From Nitriliruptoraceae bacterium (GTDB lineage: Bacteria; Actinomycetota; Nitriliruptoria; Nitriliruptorales; Nitriliruptoraceae), in assembly GCA_007118045.1 (NCBI GenBank), contig SKTG01000007.1, forward strand, positions 1 to 9,932: a stretch of 9,932 nucleotides of DNA, in the 5' to 3' direction. Positions 1 through 6,870 of this stretch are shown here, piece by piece (position 1 is the first letter of the stretch; each line of letters starts with the position of its first letter). Below the pieces are notes generated by a model, which did no database searches, was not told the origin of the DNA, and was given only the letters and a program-made list of their open reading frames with translations. The translations under genes and the position numbers were made by a program.

Positions 1-807
1 GGGGTCGCCGAGGTGGCCCATGACCACGGCGTGCCGCTGATCGTCGACAACACGATCGCGACCCCGTATCTGATCCGTCCCCTCGAGCACGGCGCGGACA
101 TCGTGGTGCACTCGGCCACGAAGTTCCTCGGTGGTCACGGCACCGTGATCGCGGGCGTGGTCGTCGACGGTGGTCGCTTCGACTTCGGCGCTCACGCGGA
201 CCGGTTCCCCGGGCTCACCACGCCGGATCCGTCCTACAACGGGCTCAACTACTGGGAGGCCCTGGGCAACGAGGGCGCCGCCTACGCGATCAAGCTGCGG
301 GTCCAGCTGCTGCGCGACCTCGGCCCGGCCCTGGCGCCGCACAGCGCCTTCCTCCTGCTGCAGGGCATCGAGACCCTCGATCTGCGGATGGAGCGCCACG
401 TCGCCAACGCCCAGGCGCTCGCCGAGTGGCTGGAGCAGCGCGACGAGGTCGAGCGGGTGTTCTACGCGGGCCTGCCCTCCAGCCCCTACCACGAGCGGTC
501 GCAGCGCTACGCGCCGAAGGGCCCGGGCGCGATCCTGTCGTTCGAGCTCCGCGGCGGCGTCGAGGCCGGCCGTCGCTTCGTGGACGCCGTCGAGCTGTTC
601 AGCCACCTCGCCAACATCGGCGACGTCCGCAGCCTGATCATCCACCCGGCGTCGACGACCCACTCGCAGCTCACCCCGGAGCAGCAGCTCGCCGCCGGCG
701 CGACCCCGGGCCTGGTGCGCCTCTCGGTCGGGCTCGAGGGGATCGACGACCTCATCGCCGATCTCGAGGCCGGCTTCCGGGCCGCCAAAGGCAGCGAGGA
801 GCCGTGA
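1..807 (+). CDS. metY: O-acetylhomoserine sulfhydrylase (aminocarboxypropyltransferase), 5'-truncated
   Basis: PLP-dependent Cys/Met-metabolism enzyme that makes homocysteine from O-acetylhomoserine and sulfide in the cytoplasm. The reading frame is open from base 1, so the gene begins outside the window. 268 codons remain of a family usually about 430 residues long; the GTG at 13 is internal. Visible in the fragment (numbered from base 1): VDNT with Asp16, the residue that contacts the PLP ring nitrogen in this fold; SATKFLGGHG with the PLP-binding lysine at codon 41 (bases 121-123); and RLSVGLE near the C terminus with Arg240, which in the family binds the substrate carboxylate. The long insert PGLTTPDPSYNGLNYWE and the NIGDVRSLIIHPASTTH block are typical of MetY rather than cystathionine synthase or lyase. 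The stop overlaps metX. Any methionine-responsive leader would lie upstream and cannot be seen. Family assignment is secure. Confidence 0.95.
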   Translation, partial: GVAEVAHDHGVPLIVDNTIATPYLIRPLEHGADIVVHSATKFLGGHGTVIAGVVVDGGRFDFGAHADRFPGLTTPDPSYNGLNYWEALGNEGAAYAIKLRVQLLRDLGPALAPHSAFLLLQGIETLDLRMERHVANAQALAEWLEQRDEVERVFYAGLPSSPYHERSQRYAPKGPGAILSFELRGGVEAGRRFVDAVELFSHLANIGDVRSLIIHPASTTHSQLTPEQQLAAGATPGLVRLSVGLEGIDDLIADLEAGFRAAKGSEEP

Positions 808-1946
808 ACCCGCCAGCGACCGGCGCGTGGCACGAGGGCGACCCGGTCGGTCGCCGTCGGTTCGTCGACCTGGGCGCGATCGCACTCGAGCGTGGCGACA
901 AGCTGCCCGAGGTCCGCATGGCCTACGAGACCTGGGGCGAGCTCGCCGCGGACGGTCGCAACGCGATCCTGGTCGAGCACGCCCTGACGGGTGACAGCCA
1001 CGTGACCGGACCGGCCGGCCCCGGGCACCCGACCGCGGGCTGGTGGGAGGGGCTGGTCGGGCCGGGGCGGCCCCTCGACACCGACCAGTGGTTCGTGGTC
1101 GCACCCAACGTGCTCGGCGGCTGCCAGGGCACGACGGGCCCGTCCTCGTTGGCCCCGGACGGTCGGCCCTGGGCCTCACGGTTCCCGGCCGTGAGCGTGC
1201 GCGACCAGGTGACCGCCGAGGTGGCGCTCGCCGACCAGCTCGGCATCGAGAGCTGGGCCGCCATCGTCGGCGGCTCGATGGGCGGCATGCGCGTCCTGGA
1301 GTGGGCCCTGATGGCACCCGAACGCGTCCGCGGCATCGCCCCCCTCGCGGTGTCGGCGACGGCGACCGCCGACCAGATCGCGCTGCAGTCCGTACAGCTG
1401 CACGCGATCCGCTCCGACCCGTTCTTCCTCGGCGGTGACTACCTCGACGTGGCACATGACGATCCGACGGCACCGGGACCCACGGCCGGGCTCGCCCTCG
1501 CCCGCCGGCTCGCCCACTGGAGCTACCGCAGCCGCGAGGAGCTCGACCTACGGTTCGGGCGGCGTCCGCAGGACGACGAGGATCCGTTCGAACCCGACGG
1601 GCGCTTCGCCGTCGAGTCCTACCTCGACCACCACGGCCGCAAGCTCGCGCAACGCTTCGACGCCGCCAGCTACGTGGTGCTGACCGGGTCCATGAACAGC
1701 CACGACGTCGGCCGCGACCGCGGAGGTGTCGCCGCCGCGCTGCGCAGCATCGACGCCGAGGTGGTGGTCGCGGGCGTCGACAGCGACCGGCTCTACCCGC
1801 TCGAGGAGCAGCACGCCCTCGCCGCGCACCTCGGCGTGCAGGACGGCCAGGCGGTCACGATCGTCTCGCCGCACGGCCACGACGGCTTCCTGATCGAGGT
1901 GGAGCAGATCGGTGCGCAGCTGCGCCGGCTGCTCGACCGCGTCTGA
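804..1946 (+). CDS. metX: Homoserine O-acetyltransferase (alpha/beta hydrolase fold)
   Basis: 380-residue enzyme that transfers acetyl from acetyl-CoA to homoserine, making the substrate of MetY. The chosen GTG start shares four bases with the metY stop (GTGA) and has GAGGAG at 796-801. That spacing of two bases is short, so translation probably relies on coupling to metY. The proposed start places the family N-terminal block (MAYETWGEL, then HALTGDSHV) at the usual distance. Catalytic triad: nucleophile Ser158 in GGSMGG, Asp328 in SDRLYP and His359 in GHDGFL. The PNVLGGCQGTTGP block is also diagnostic. Length is normal for MetX and there is no frameshift. Acetyl versus succinyl specificity in this family cannot be read safely from sequence; acetyl is inferred from the adjacent metY and from actinobacterial precedent. 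Confidence 0.95.
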   Translation: MNPPATGAWHEGDPVGRRRFVDLGAIALERGDKLPEVRMAYETWGELAADGRNAILVEHALTGDSHVTGPAGPGHPTAGWWEGLVGPGRPLDTDQWFVVAPNVLGGCQGTTGPSSLAPDGRPWASRFPAVSVRDQVTAEVALADQLGIESWAAIVGGSMGGMRVLEWALMAPERVRGIAPLAVSATATADQIALQSVQLHAIRSDPFFLGGDYLDVAHDDPTAPGPTAGLALARRLAHWSYRSREELDLRFGRRPQDDEDPFEPDGRFAVESYLDHHGRKLAQRFDAASYVVLTGSMNSHDVGRDRGGVAAALRSIDAEVVVAGVDSDRLYPLEEQHALAAHLGVQDGQAVTIVSPHGHDGFLIEVEQIGAQLRRLLDRV

Positions 1947-1976
1947 CCGGCGCTGGTGCGCGGCCACCAGCACCGG
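1947..1976. terminator. Hairpin between convergent metX and the aldolase gene
   Basis: The inverted repeat begins directly after the metX stop. CCGG pairs with CCGG (1947-1950 with 1973-1976), one C/A mismatch follows, then GCTGGTG pairs with CACCAGC (1952-1958 with 1965-1971) around a six-base loop. It lies in the 51-base gap between two convergent genes, so it can serve both strands. Neither side has a T-tract; that is common for actinobacterial terminators, but it means factor-independent termination is inferred rather than shown. Confidence 0.6.
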
Positions 1977-1997
1977 CTCCCAGCGCGGGGCCCTCGG

Positions 1998-2903
1998 TCA
2001 GTGCAGGAGCGCGGTCCGGACCCGGTCGAGGCGCGCCGGCGGGATCGAGGCCAACGGGGGGCGGCACCAGCGTTCCTCGAGCACGCCGTCGAGCTGCAAC
2101 GCCGCCTTCAGCACCGCCGGCACGGACGCGCCGGCTTCGAGCACGGCGGTCATGGTCCGGGTCAGCCCCGCCTGCAACCGTTCGGCGGCGGCCGCGTCAC
2201 CGTCGGCGACCGCACGGTGGAGAGCGACCGCCTGGCGCTGACGCACGTTGGCGATGGCGAGGATCGAGCCATCGACCCCCGCCTCGAGCGCCGCACGCAG
2301 GCTCGGCGCGTGACCGGTGAGCAGCGAGAAGCCCTCGACACCCCGGGTGGCCGCGCGGAACGCGGCCCGGCGTTCCGCGTCGGGCGAGGAGTCCTTCATG
2401 CCGACGACGTTGGGGAGGGCGGCGAGCTCCCGGGCGGACTCCGGCGTGAGCGAGGAGCCGGTCAGCTGCGGGATGTGGTACGCGAGCGTCGGGACCGCGG
2501 AGGCCGCCGCCGCGTCCCGGTGGACCGTCAGGAGCTCCTCGGGTCGGAGCGGTTGCGTGCTGGGGGCCAGCACCAGCACGGCGTCGGCCCCCGCGTCCCC
2601 GAGGCGGCGCACGTCCTCGAGCAGCCCACCCATGGTCGGCGCGGAGGCACACGCGAGCAGCGGTGACGGCGACGTCCGCGCCTCGTCGAGGGCCGTCCGT
2701 GCCGCGTGCACGAGCTCGACCCGCTGCGTCGGCTCGAGCAGCGTGCCCTCACCGGTGCTGCCGGCGACCAGCACCCCGCTCGCACCGTCGGCCAGCGCCC
2801 GGCGCACCAACCGGTCGACCTCGGCACCGAGCACGCGGCCCTCCGCGTCGACGGGGGTCACGAGCGCGGGCAGGTTGCCGGTCACCTGGAACGGACGTGA
2901 CAC
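1998..2903 (-). CDS. DapA/N-acetylneuraminate lyase superfamily aldolase, substrate unknown
   Basis: 301-residue class I aldolase-type TIM barrel, a normal length for the superfamily. It has the pyruvate-binding GSTGEG loop (48-53), the catalytic tyrosine Tyr142 in YHIPQLTG, the Schiff-base lysine Lys170 in VGMKDSS, and GVDGSI late in the barrel. The Tyr-Lys distance (28) equals that of E. coli DapA (Tyr133/Lys161). Two residues characteristic of true DapA are absent: the arginine five residues after the tyrosine is Leu147, and the Tyr pair at the DapA 106-107 position reads Ser115-Thr116. GSTGE and the leucine resemble N-acetylneuraminate lyase; GMKDS resembles 4-hydroxy-2-oxoglutarate aldolase. 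It is therefore probably not the lysine-pathway enzyme but a 2-keto acid aldolase or dehydratase of unknown substrate. The GTG start at 2903 is supported by GAGGAG (complement at 2909-2914) with a five-base spacer. The gene appears monocistronic. Confidence 0.88.
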   Translation of the reverse strand: MSRPFQVTGNLPALVTPVDAEGRVLGAEVDRLVRRALADGASGVLVAGSTGEGTLLEPTQRVELVHAARTALDEARTSPSPLLACASAPTMGGLLEDVRRLGDAGADAVLVLAPSTQPLRPEELLTVHRDAAAASAVPTLAYHIPQLTGSSLTPESARELAALPNVVGMKDSSPDAERRAAFRAATRGVEGFSLLTGHAPSLRAALEAGVDGSILAIANVRQRQAVALHRAVADGDAAAAERLQAGLTRTMTAVLEAGASVPAVLKAALQLDGVLEERWCRPPLASIPPARLDRVRTALLH

Positions 2904-2927
2904 CTGGGCTCCTCGGTCGTGGACCCG

Positions 2928-2943
2928 GCACCGTAGGCGGTGC
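2928..2943 (-). promoter_or_regulatory. Inverted repeat over a candidate -10 for the aldolase gene
   Basis: GCACCG and CGGTGC form a perfect six-base inverted repeat around a four-base centre. Read on the - strand, TACGGT (2935 to 2930) fits the actinobacterial TANNNT -10 pattern and would give a leader of roughly 20 bases before the GTG at 2903. No good -35 is visible. The repeat could be an operator covering the -10 or a chance GC-rich palindrome. Confidence 0.35.
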
Positions 2944-2988
2944 TCGCGGGCAGCCGGAGCCGGCCCCGGCGGGCGTGCGTGGTCCCGC

Positions 2989-2994
2989 TAGTCT
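2989..2994 (+). promoter_or_regulatory. Candidate -10 element for plsC-like gene
   Basis: TAGTCT matches TANNNT and lies 27 bases before the GTG at 3022. It predicts transcription starting near 3001 and a short leader carrying GAGGAG (3011-3016). There is no recognisable -35 at 16-18 bases upstream, so this rests on the -10 alone. Confidence 0.35.
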
Positions 2995-3021
2995 GACTCG
3001 ACCGCACGACGAGGAGCGACG

Positions 3022-3786
3022 GTGGGCGCGCTGTACCGCGTGGGGAGTCGCCTGTTCGAGGCCGGCTTCGCGGCGTTCGGCATCGACCTGCGCTCGATCG
3101 GCCACGAGAACATCCCGGCCGAGGGCCCGGCGGTGCTCGCGATCAACCACGTCGGCTACCTGGACTTCGCGTTGGCTGCCCTCGCGCCACCACGTCCGCG
3201 GCGCGAGGTGCGGTACCTGGCGCGGCGGGACTTCTTCGAGAAGCCGATCACGGGCCGGCTGCTGTACAGCATCCGGCAGATCCCCGTCGACGTGCACGGT
3301 GACCCCCGGCAGGCCGCGGAGGTGGCGCAGGCCGCGCTCGAGGCGGGCGACATCGTCGGGATCCACCCGGAGGGCACGATCAGCCCGTCGTTCGTCCCAC
3401 GCCGCGGCAAGAGCGGCGCCGTGCGCCTCGCCGACAGCGCGCAGGCACCGATCGTCCCGGTGGGGATCTGGGGCTCGCAACGCCTGTTGACCAAGGGTCG
3501 GCCCGCCCGGCCCTCGCGGGGCGTCGTGGTGCTGGTGCGCTACGGGGAACCCTTCCGCCCATCGGGCCGGACGGGCATGGCACGGACCAAGGAGCTGATG
3601 ACGCGCATCGACGCCCTGGTCCAGCGCAACCAGCTGGAGTACCCGCAACGGCCGGTCCCCGGTGATGACTGGTGGTTGCCCGCCCACCTCGGTGGGTCCG
3701 CGCCCACGCCCGAGGAGGCGGAGCTCGCGCTGGCGGCGCAGGAGGAGGAACGGCGCACCCGTCGCCGCTCCGAGCTCGGCGGCTGA
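3022..3786 (+). CDS. PlsC-family 1-acyl-sn-glycerol-3-phosphate acyltransferase
   Basis: 254-residue acyltransferase of the PlsC/LPLAT family, expected to acylate lysophosphatidate (or a related lysolipid) at the inner face of the membrane during phospholipid synthesis. Motif I is NHVGYLDF with the catalytic His43 and Asp48 (H-x4-D). Motif III is HPEGTIS (115-121), with His where most members have Phe before PEGT. IVPVGIWGSQ corresponds to motif IV. The N terminus is only weakly hydrophobic and may be an amphipathic membrane anchor. The C-terminal tail after GDDWWLPAHLGG is charged (EEAELALAAQEEERRTRRR) and probably helical. GTG start with GAGGAG at 3011-3016, five-base spacing. It converges on oppF with only five bases between the stop codons. 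The exact acyl acceptor cannot be told from sequence, so no gene symbol is given. Confidence 0.88.
   Translation: MGALYRVGSRLFEAGFAAFGIDLRSIGHENIPAEGPAVLAINHVGYLDFALAALAPPRPRREVRYLARRDFFEKPITGRLLYSIRQIPVDVHGDPRQAAEVAQAALEAGDIVGIHPEGTISPSFVPRRGKSGAVRLADSAQAPIVPVGIWGSQRLLTKGRPARPSRGVVVLVRYGEPFRPSGRTGMARTKELMTRIDALVQRNQLEYPQRPVPGDDWWLPAHLGGSAPTPEEAELALAAQEEERRTRRRSELGG
3764..3783. terminator. Weak GC-rich hairpin at the plsC/oppF convergence
   Basis: GCCG (3764-3767) pairs with CGGC (3780-3783) and CCG (3770-3772) with CGG (3777-3779), leaving a two-base bulge and an AGCT loop. It lies in the last codons of the plsC-like gene, the only room available because the two convergent stops are five bases apart. 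It is imperfect and has no T-tract, so the assignment is tentative. Confidence 0.25.
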
Positions 3787-3791
3787 CCGGC

Positions 3792-4832
3792 TCAGGTGCG
3801 CGCGGCGTCGCGGTGCTCGGAGCGGGGGACCTCCGTACCGACCTCGCCGTGCAGCAGGCACGCGACGTGATGCTGCTCGGCCACCTCCTGCAACGCGGGG
3901 TCGACCCGACCGCAGGCTTCGAAGACCTCCGGGCAGCGCGTCCGGAACCGGCAGCCCGACGGCGGGTCCATGGGCGAGGGCACGTCACCCTCGAGCAACG
4001 TGCGCCGCCGCTCGCGCTCGTGCGCCGGCGACGGCACGGGGATGGCGGACAGCAGCGCCTGCGTGTAGGGGTGTCCGGGGCTGCGGTAGAGCTGCTCACG
4101 GTCCGCCTGCTCGACGATGCGACCGAGGTACATCACGGCGATCCGGTCCGAGACGTGCTGGACGGCGGCGAGATCGTGGGCGATGAACAGGTAGGTCAGG
4201 CCGAGGTCGGCCTGCAGCTCGGCCAGCAGGTTCATCACGGACGCCTGGATGGAGACGTCCAGGGCCGCGATCGGTTCGTCGCAGACGATGAAGTCCGGTT
4301 CGACGGCCAGGGCCCGGGCGATACCCACGCGCTGACGTTGCCCGCCGGAGAACTCGTGGGGGTAGCGCTCGGCGACGTCGGGGTGGAGGCCCACGCGTTC
4401 GAGCAGCTCGCCCGCCCGGCGTCGCCGCCCCTTGCCGTCCCCGTGCAGGTCGTGGATGACCATCGCTTCCGTGATGGCGTCCCCGACGGTCATGCGGGGG
4501 TCGAGGGACGCGTACGGGTCCTGGAAGATCATGGCGACCCGGCGCCGCAGGGTCCGCAGCTCACGCCGGGACAGCGCCCGGACGTCCCGACCGTCGAAGG
4601 TCACGCTGCCGGCGGTCGGCTCGACCAGGCGCAGGAGCGCCAGCCCCGTGGTGGACTTGCCGCAGCCGGACTCACCGACGAGCCCCAGCGTCTCACCACG
4701 CCGGATCTCGAACGAGACGCCGTCGACCGCACGCACCGGTGGCGGTGGCGACCCGCGGCGCAGGATCGACCGTGGCCCACCCGGGAAGTGCACCTCGAGG
4801 TCGTCGACGGCGATCAGGGGCTCCTCGCTCAC
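3792..4832 (-). CDS. oppF: Oligopeptide/dipeptide ABC transporter ATP-binding protein (OppF/DppF type)
   Basis: 346-residue cytoplasmic ATPase, the last gene of the opp operon and partner of OppD. Walker A GESGCGKST (53-61), Q-loop Gln104 in FQDPYASLDP, signature FSGGQRQR (Ser162), Walker B IVCDEP (Asp185, Glu186) and H-loop His219 in IAHDL are all present. DEPIAALD replaces the commoner DEPVSALD, a mild change. The C-terminal oligo_HPY domain (HPYTQALL from 254) holds four cysteines, Cys294, 300, 307 and 325, the arrangement reported to bind an iron-sulfur cluster in some Opp ATPases. The GTG start overlaps the oppD stop (GTGA) with no clear ribosome-binding site, so translation is probably coupled. 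The insert with SPPPP after strand 1 (24-33) is usual for OppF/DppF. The symbol denotes family position; the real substrate is unknown. Confidence 0.92.
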   Translation of the reverse strand: MSEEPLIAVDDLEVHFPGGPRSILRRGSPPPPVRAVDGVSFEIRRGETLGLVGESGCGKSTTGLALLRLVEPTAGSVTFDGRDVRALSRRELRTLRRRVAMIFQDPYASLDPRMTVGDAITEAMVIHDLHGDGKGRRRRAGELLERVGLHPDVAERYPHEFSGGQRQRVGIARALAVEPDFIVCDEPIAALDVSIQASVMNLLAELQADLGLTYLFIAHDLAAVQHVSDRIAVMYLGRIVEQADREQLYRSPGHPYTQALLSAIPVPSPAHERERRRTLLEGDVPSPMDPPSGCRFRTRCPEVFEACGRVDPALQEVAEQHHVACLLHGEVGTEVPRSEHRDAART

Positions 4833-5911
4833 GTCCGGCCCGATCGTGCGTCGTCCCGGCCCTCCGGGTCGGTGGTCCGGTCACTGCCCGGCTCCGGGAG
4901 CCGCGCGGCGGTCGAGGCCGCCCGCGCGGCCTCCTCCGGGACGGCGTAGAAGCTGCGGATCGAGTGCCCCGGGGCGACCTCGGTCAGGGGCGGACGCTCG
5001 GTGGCGCACCGTTCGTCGTGACGGAAGGCACACCGGGGGTGGAACGCGCAGCCCTCGGGCAGGTGCGTCGGCGGGGGAGGCAACCCGGGGATCGCCGTGA
5101 GGTCCCGTCGCTCGAGGTCGCCGAGCACGGGCAGCGACTCCAGCAGACCGACCGTGTACGGGTGTCGCGGCAGGTCGAACAGCGTGTCCACCCCGGCCTG
5201 CTCCACCACCTCGCCGGCGTACATGACCAGGACCCGGTCGGCGATGCCCGCGACCACTCCGAGGTCGTGGGTGATCCACACCACGGCCATCCCCCGCTCG
5301 CGTTGCAGGCGCCGGACCAGGTCCAGGATCTGGGCCTGCGTGGTCACGTCGAGGGCGGTGGTGGCCTCGTCGGCGATCAGGACGTCCGGATCGCAGGCCA
5401 GACCGATGGCGATGACCACCCGCTGGCGCATGCCTCCCGAGAACTGGTGCGGGTGGTCGTCCAGCCGCGACTCGGCGGCCGGGATACCCACCTGCTCGAG
5501 CAGCTCCACCGCGCGCTCCCGAGCCTGGCTCTCCGAGAGGCCGAGGTGGTAGCGCGTGTGTTCGGTGAGCTGCCGCCCGATCGTGTGGACCGGGTTGAGC
5601 GAGGTCATCGGATCCTGGAAGACGTAGCCGACGCGGGTGCCCCGGTACTCCAGGAGCTGCCGCTCCGACAGCGGTACCAGGTCGTCGTCCCCGAGCAGGG
5701 CCTGCCCGGTCACCCGGCCGGGAGGTATCGGTATCAGCTTGGTGAGCGCCAGGGTGGAGACCGACTTGCCGGAACCGGACTCGCCCACGATGGCCAGGGT
5801 CTCCCCGGCCGCGACCTCGTAGGACACGCCGCGCACGACCCGGGCGACACCCCGCTTCGTGGCGAACGAGACCTCCAGGTCACGGACGGAGAGCACCGGA
5901 GCCTCGCTCAT
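4829..5911 (-). CDS. oppD: Oligopeptide/dipeptide ABC transporter ATP-binding protein (OppD/DppD type)
   Basis: 360-residue ATPase pairing with OppF. I chose the ATG at 5911 because it shares one base with the oppC stop (TGATG), is preceded by purine-rich AAGGA and GGGGA, and gives the standard MSEAPVLSVRDLEVSF start. The frame stays open upstream, but that part is antisense-type shadow over oppC. Walker A GESGSGKS (43-50), Q-loop Gln99, signature FSGGMRQR (Ser158), Walker B with Asp181/Glu182 and H-loop His215 in ITHDL are intact. The Walker B segment reads DEATTALD rather than the usual DEPTTALD. In the C-terminal oligo_HPY domain Cys288, 294 and 302 are present, but the fourth position is Ser320 (HSIRSF), unlike OppF. 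A variable, charged tail follows residue 325. Confidence 0.92.
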   Translation of the reverse strand: MSEAPVLSVRDLEVSFATKRGVARVVRGVSYEVAAGETLAIVGESGSGKSVSTLALTKLIPIPPGRVTGQALLGDDDLVPLSERQLLEYRGTRVGYVFQDPMTSLNPVHTIGRQLTEHTRYHLGLSESQARERAVELLEQVGIPAAESRLDDHPHQFSGGMRQRVVIAIGLACDPDVLIADEATTALDVTTQAQILDLVRRLQRERGMAVVWITHDLGVVAGIADRVLVMYAGEVVEQAGVDTLFDLPRHPYTVGLLESLPVLGDLERRDLTAIPGLPPPPTHLPEGCAFHPRCAFRHDERCATERPPLTEVAPGHSIRSFYAVPEEAARAASTAARLPEPGSDRTTDPEGRDDARSGRT

Positions 5912-6870
5912 CACGCGTCCCCGTCCTTCGCGCCGGCGCCGCGGGCCTCGATGATCGACCGCTGCTGCGGATCCAGCGCGTCGCGCAACCCGTCGCCCAG
6001 CAGGTTGAACGACATCACCGTGACGAAGATCGCCAGGCCGGGGAACACGCTCAGCCACCACCCCTGGGCCATGTAACGCTGCGCGTCGGACAGCATCGAG
6101 CCCCAGGCGGGCGTGGGCGGCTGGACCCCGACGCCCACGTAGGACAGGGCGGCCTCCGTGAGGATCGCGAACGCCAGGCTCAGCGAGGTCTGCACCAGCA
6201 CGGGCGCGGCCACGTTGGGCAGAACGTGGCGCAGCACGATGCGCAGATCGCCGGCACCCAGCGACCGCACCGCCCGCACGTAGAGCTGCTCGCGCACGGA
6301 CAGCACCGACCCCCGGACCACACGAGCGAAGATGGGCGTGAACACGACCGCGATCGCCAGCATCGTGTTGCGCAGGCTCGGTCCGAACACGGCCACCAGC
6401 GCGATGGCGAGCAGCACCACGGGGAACGCGAACAACACGTCCATCGTTCGCATCAACGTGCTGTCCATCCACCCGCCGCGGTAACCGGCGAGGAGACCGA
6501 GCAGCGTGCCCACGACCATCGAGATACCGACGGAGACGCCGGCGACGAGGAGCGAGCTCCTGGCGCCGATCACCACCCGGCTGAACACGTCCTGACCGAG
6601 GTCGTCGGTCCCGAACCAGTGATCAGCGGACGGGGGATCGAACCGTCGGGTGAGATCCTGGGCATCGAGCGCGTACGGCGCGAGCCGGTGGCCGAGGATC
6701 GCCGTGACGACCATCACGACGAGCACCACCAGCCCGACCGCGGCGAGCCGGTTGGACATCAGCACCGAGAGGGTCTCGCGCCATCGCGGACGGTGCTCGA
6801 TCTCGGGTTGCTCGAGGCCGGCCCCCCGCGGCTCGGGCGCATCCGTCGGCTGCTGCTCCTGATCGCTCAC
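5911..6870 (-). CDS. oppC: Oligopeptide/dipeptide ABC transporter permease (OppC/DppC type)
   Basis: 319-residue inner-membrane permease that pairs with OppB to form the channel. The N-terminal 37 residues are hydrophilic (OppC_N-type region, rich in Glu, Gln and Pro). TM1 spans about 43-60, followed by the family block HWFGTDDLGQD (84-94) in the extracytoplasmic segment, then five further hydrophobic stretches. The cytoplasmic coupling (EAA) loop is RAVRSLGAGDLRIVLRHVLPN around 199-219, and EAALSYVGVGVQPP with AWGSML is diagnostic of OppC/DppC. The GTG start at 6870 overlaps the oppB stop (GTGA) and has no clear ribosome-binding site, so coupled translation is likely. Complete and of normal length. 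Confidence 0.93.
   Translation of the reverse strand: MSDQEQQPTDAPEPRGAGLEQPEIEHRPRWRETLSVLMSNRLAAVGLVVLVVMVVTAILGHRLAPYALDAQDLTRRFDPPSADHWFGTDDLGQDVFSRVVIGARSSLLVAGVSVGISMVVGTLLGLLAGYRGGWMDSTLMRTMDVLFAFPVVLLAIALVAVFGPSLRNTMLAIAVVFTPIFARVVRGSVLSVREQLYVRAVRSLGAGDLRIVLRHVLPNVAAPVLVQTSLSLAFAILTEAALSYVGVGVQPPTPAWGSMLSDAQRYMAQGWWLSVFPGLAIFVTVMSFNLLGDGLRDALDPQQRSIIEARGAGAKDGDA

Noticed and set aside
426..803. Upstream extension of metX in the same frame to 426
   Set aside because: It overlaps the well-conserved end of metY, and its translation is Arg/Ala/Gly-rich shadow. The GTG at 804 gives a normal MetX length.
1998..2903. Assignment of the aldolase as lysine-pathway dapA
   Set aside because: The substrate-carboxylate arginine and the conserved tyrosine pair are missing, and no lysine-pathway gene is adjacent.
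2749..3861. A 370-codon - strand open frame spanning the plsC-like gene and the divergent promoter region
   Set aside because: It runs antisense to a clear acyltransferase with both catalytic motifs, crosses promoters, and has the Arg/Pro/Ala-rich content of a shadow frame.
3672..6076. Two long + strand open frames opposite oppF and oppD
   Set aside because: Both lie antisense to ATPases with complete Walker A, Walker B and signature motifs; their translations are low-complexity Arg/Gly/Val/Asp without recognisable folds.
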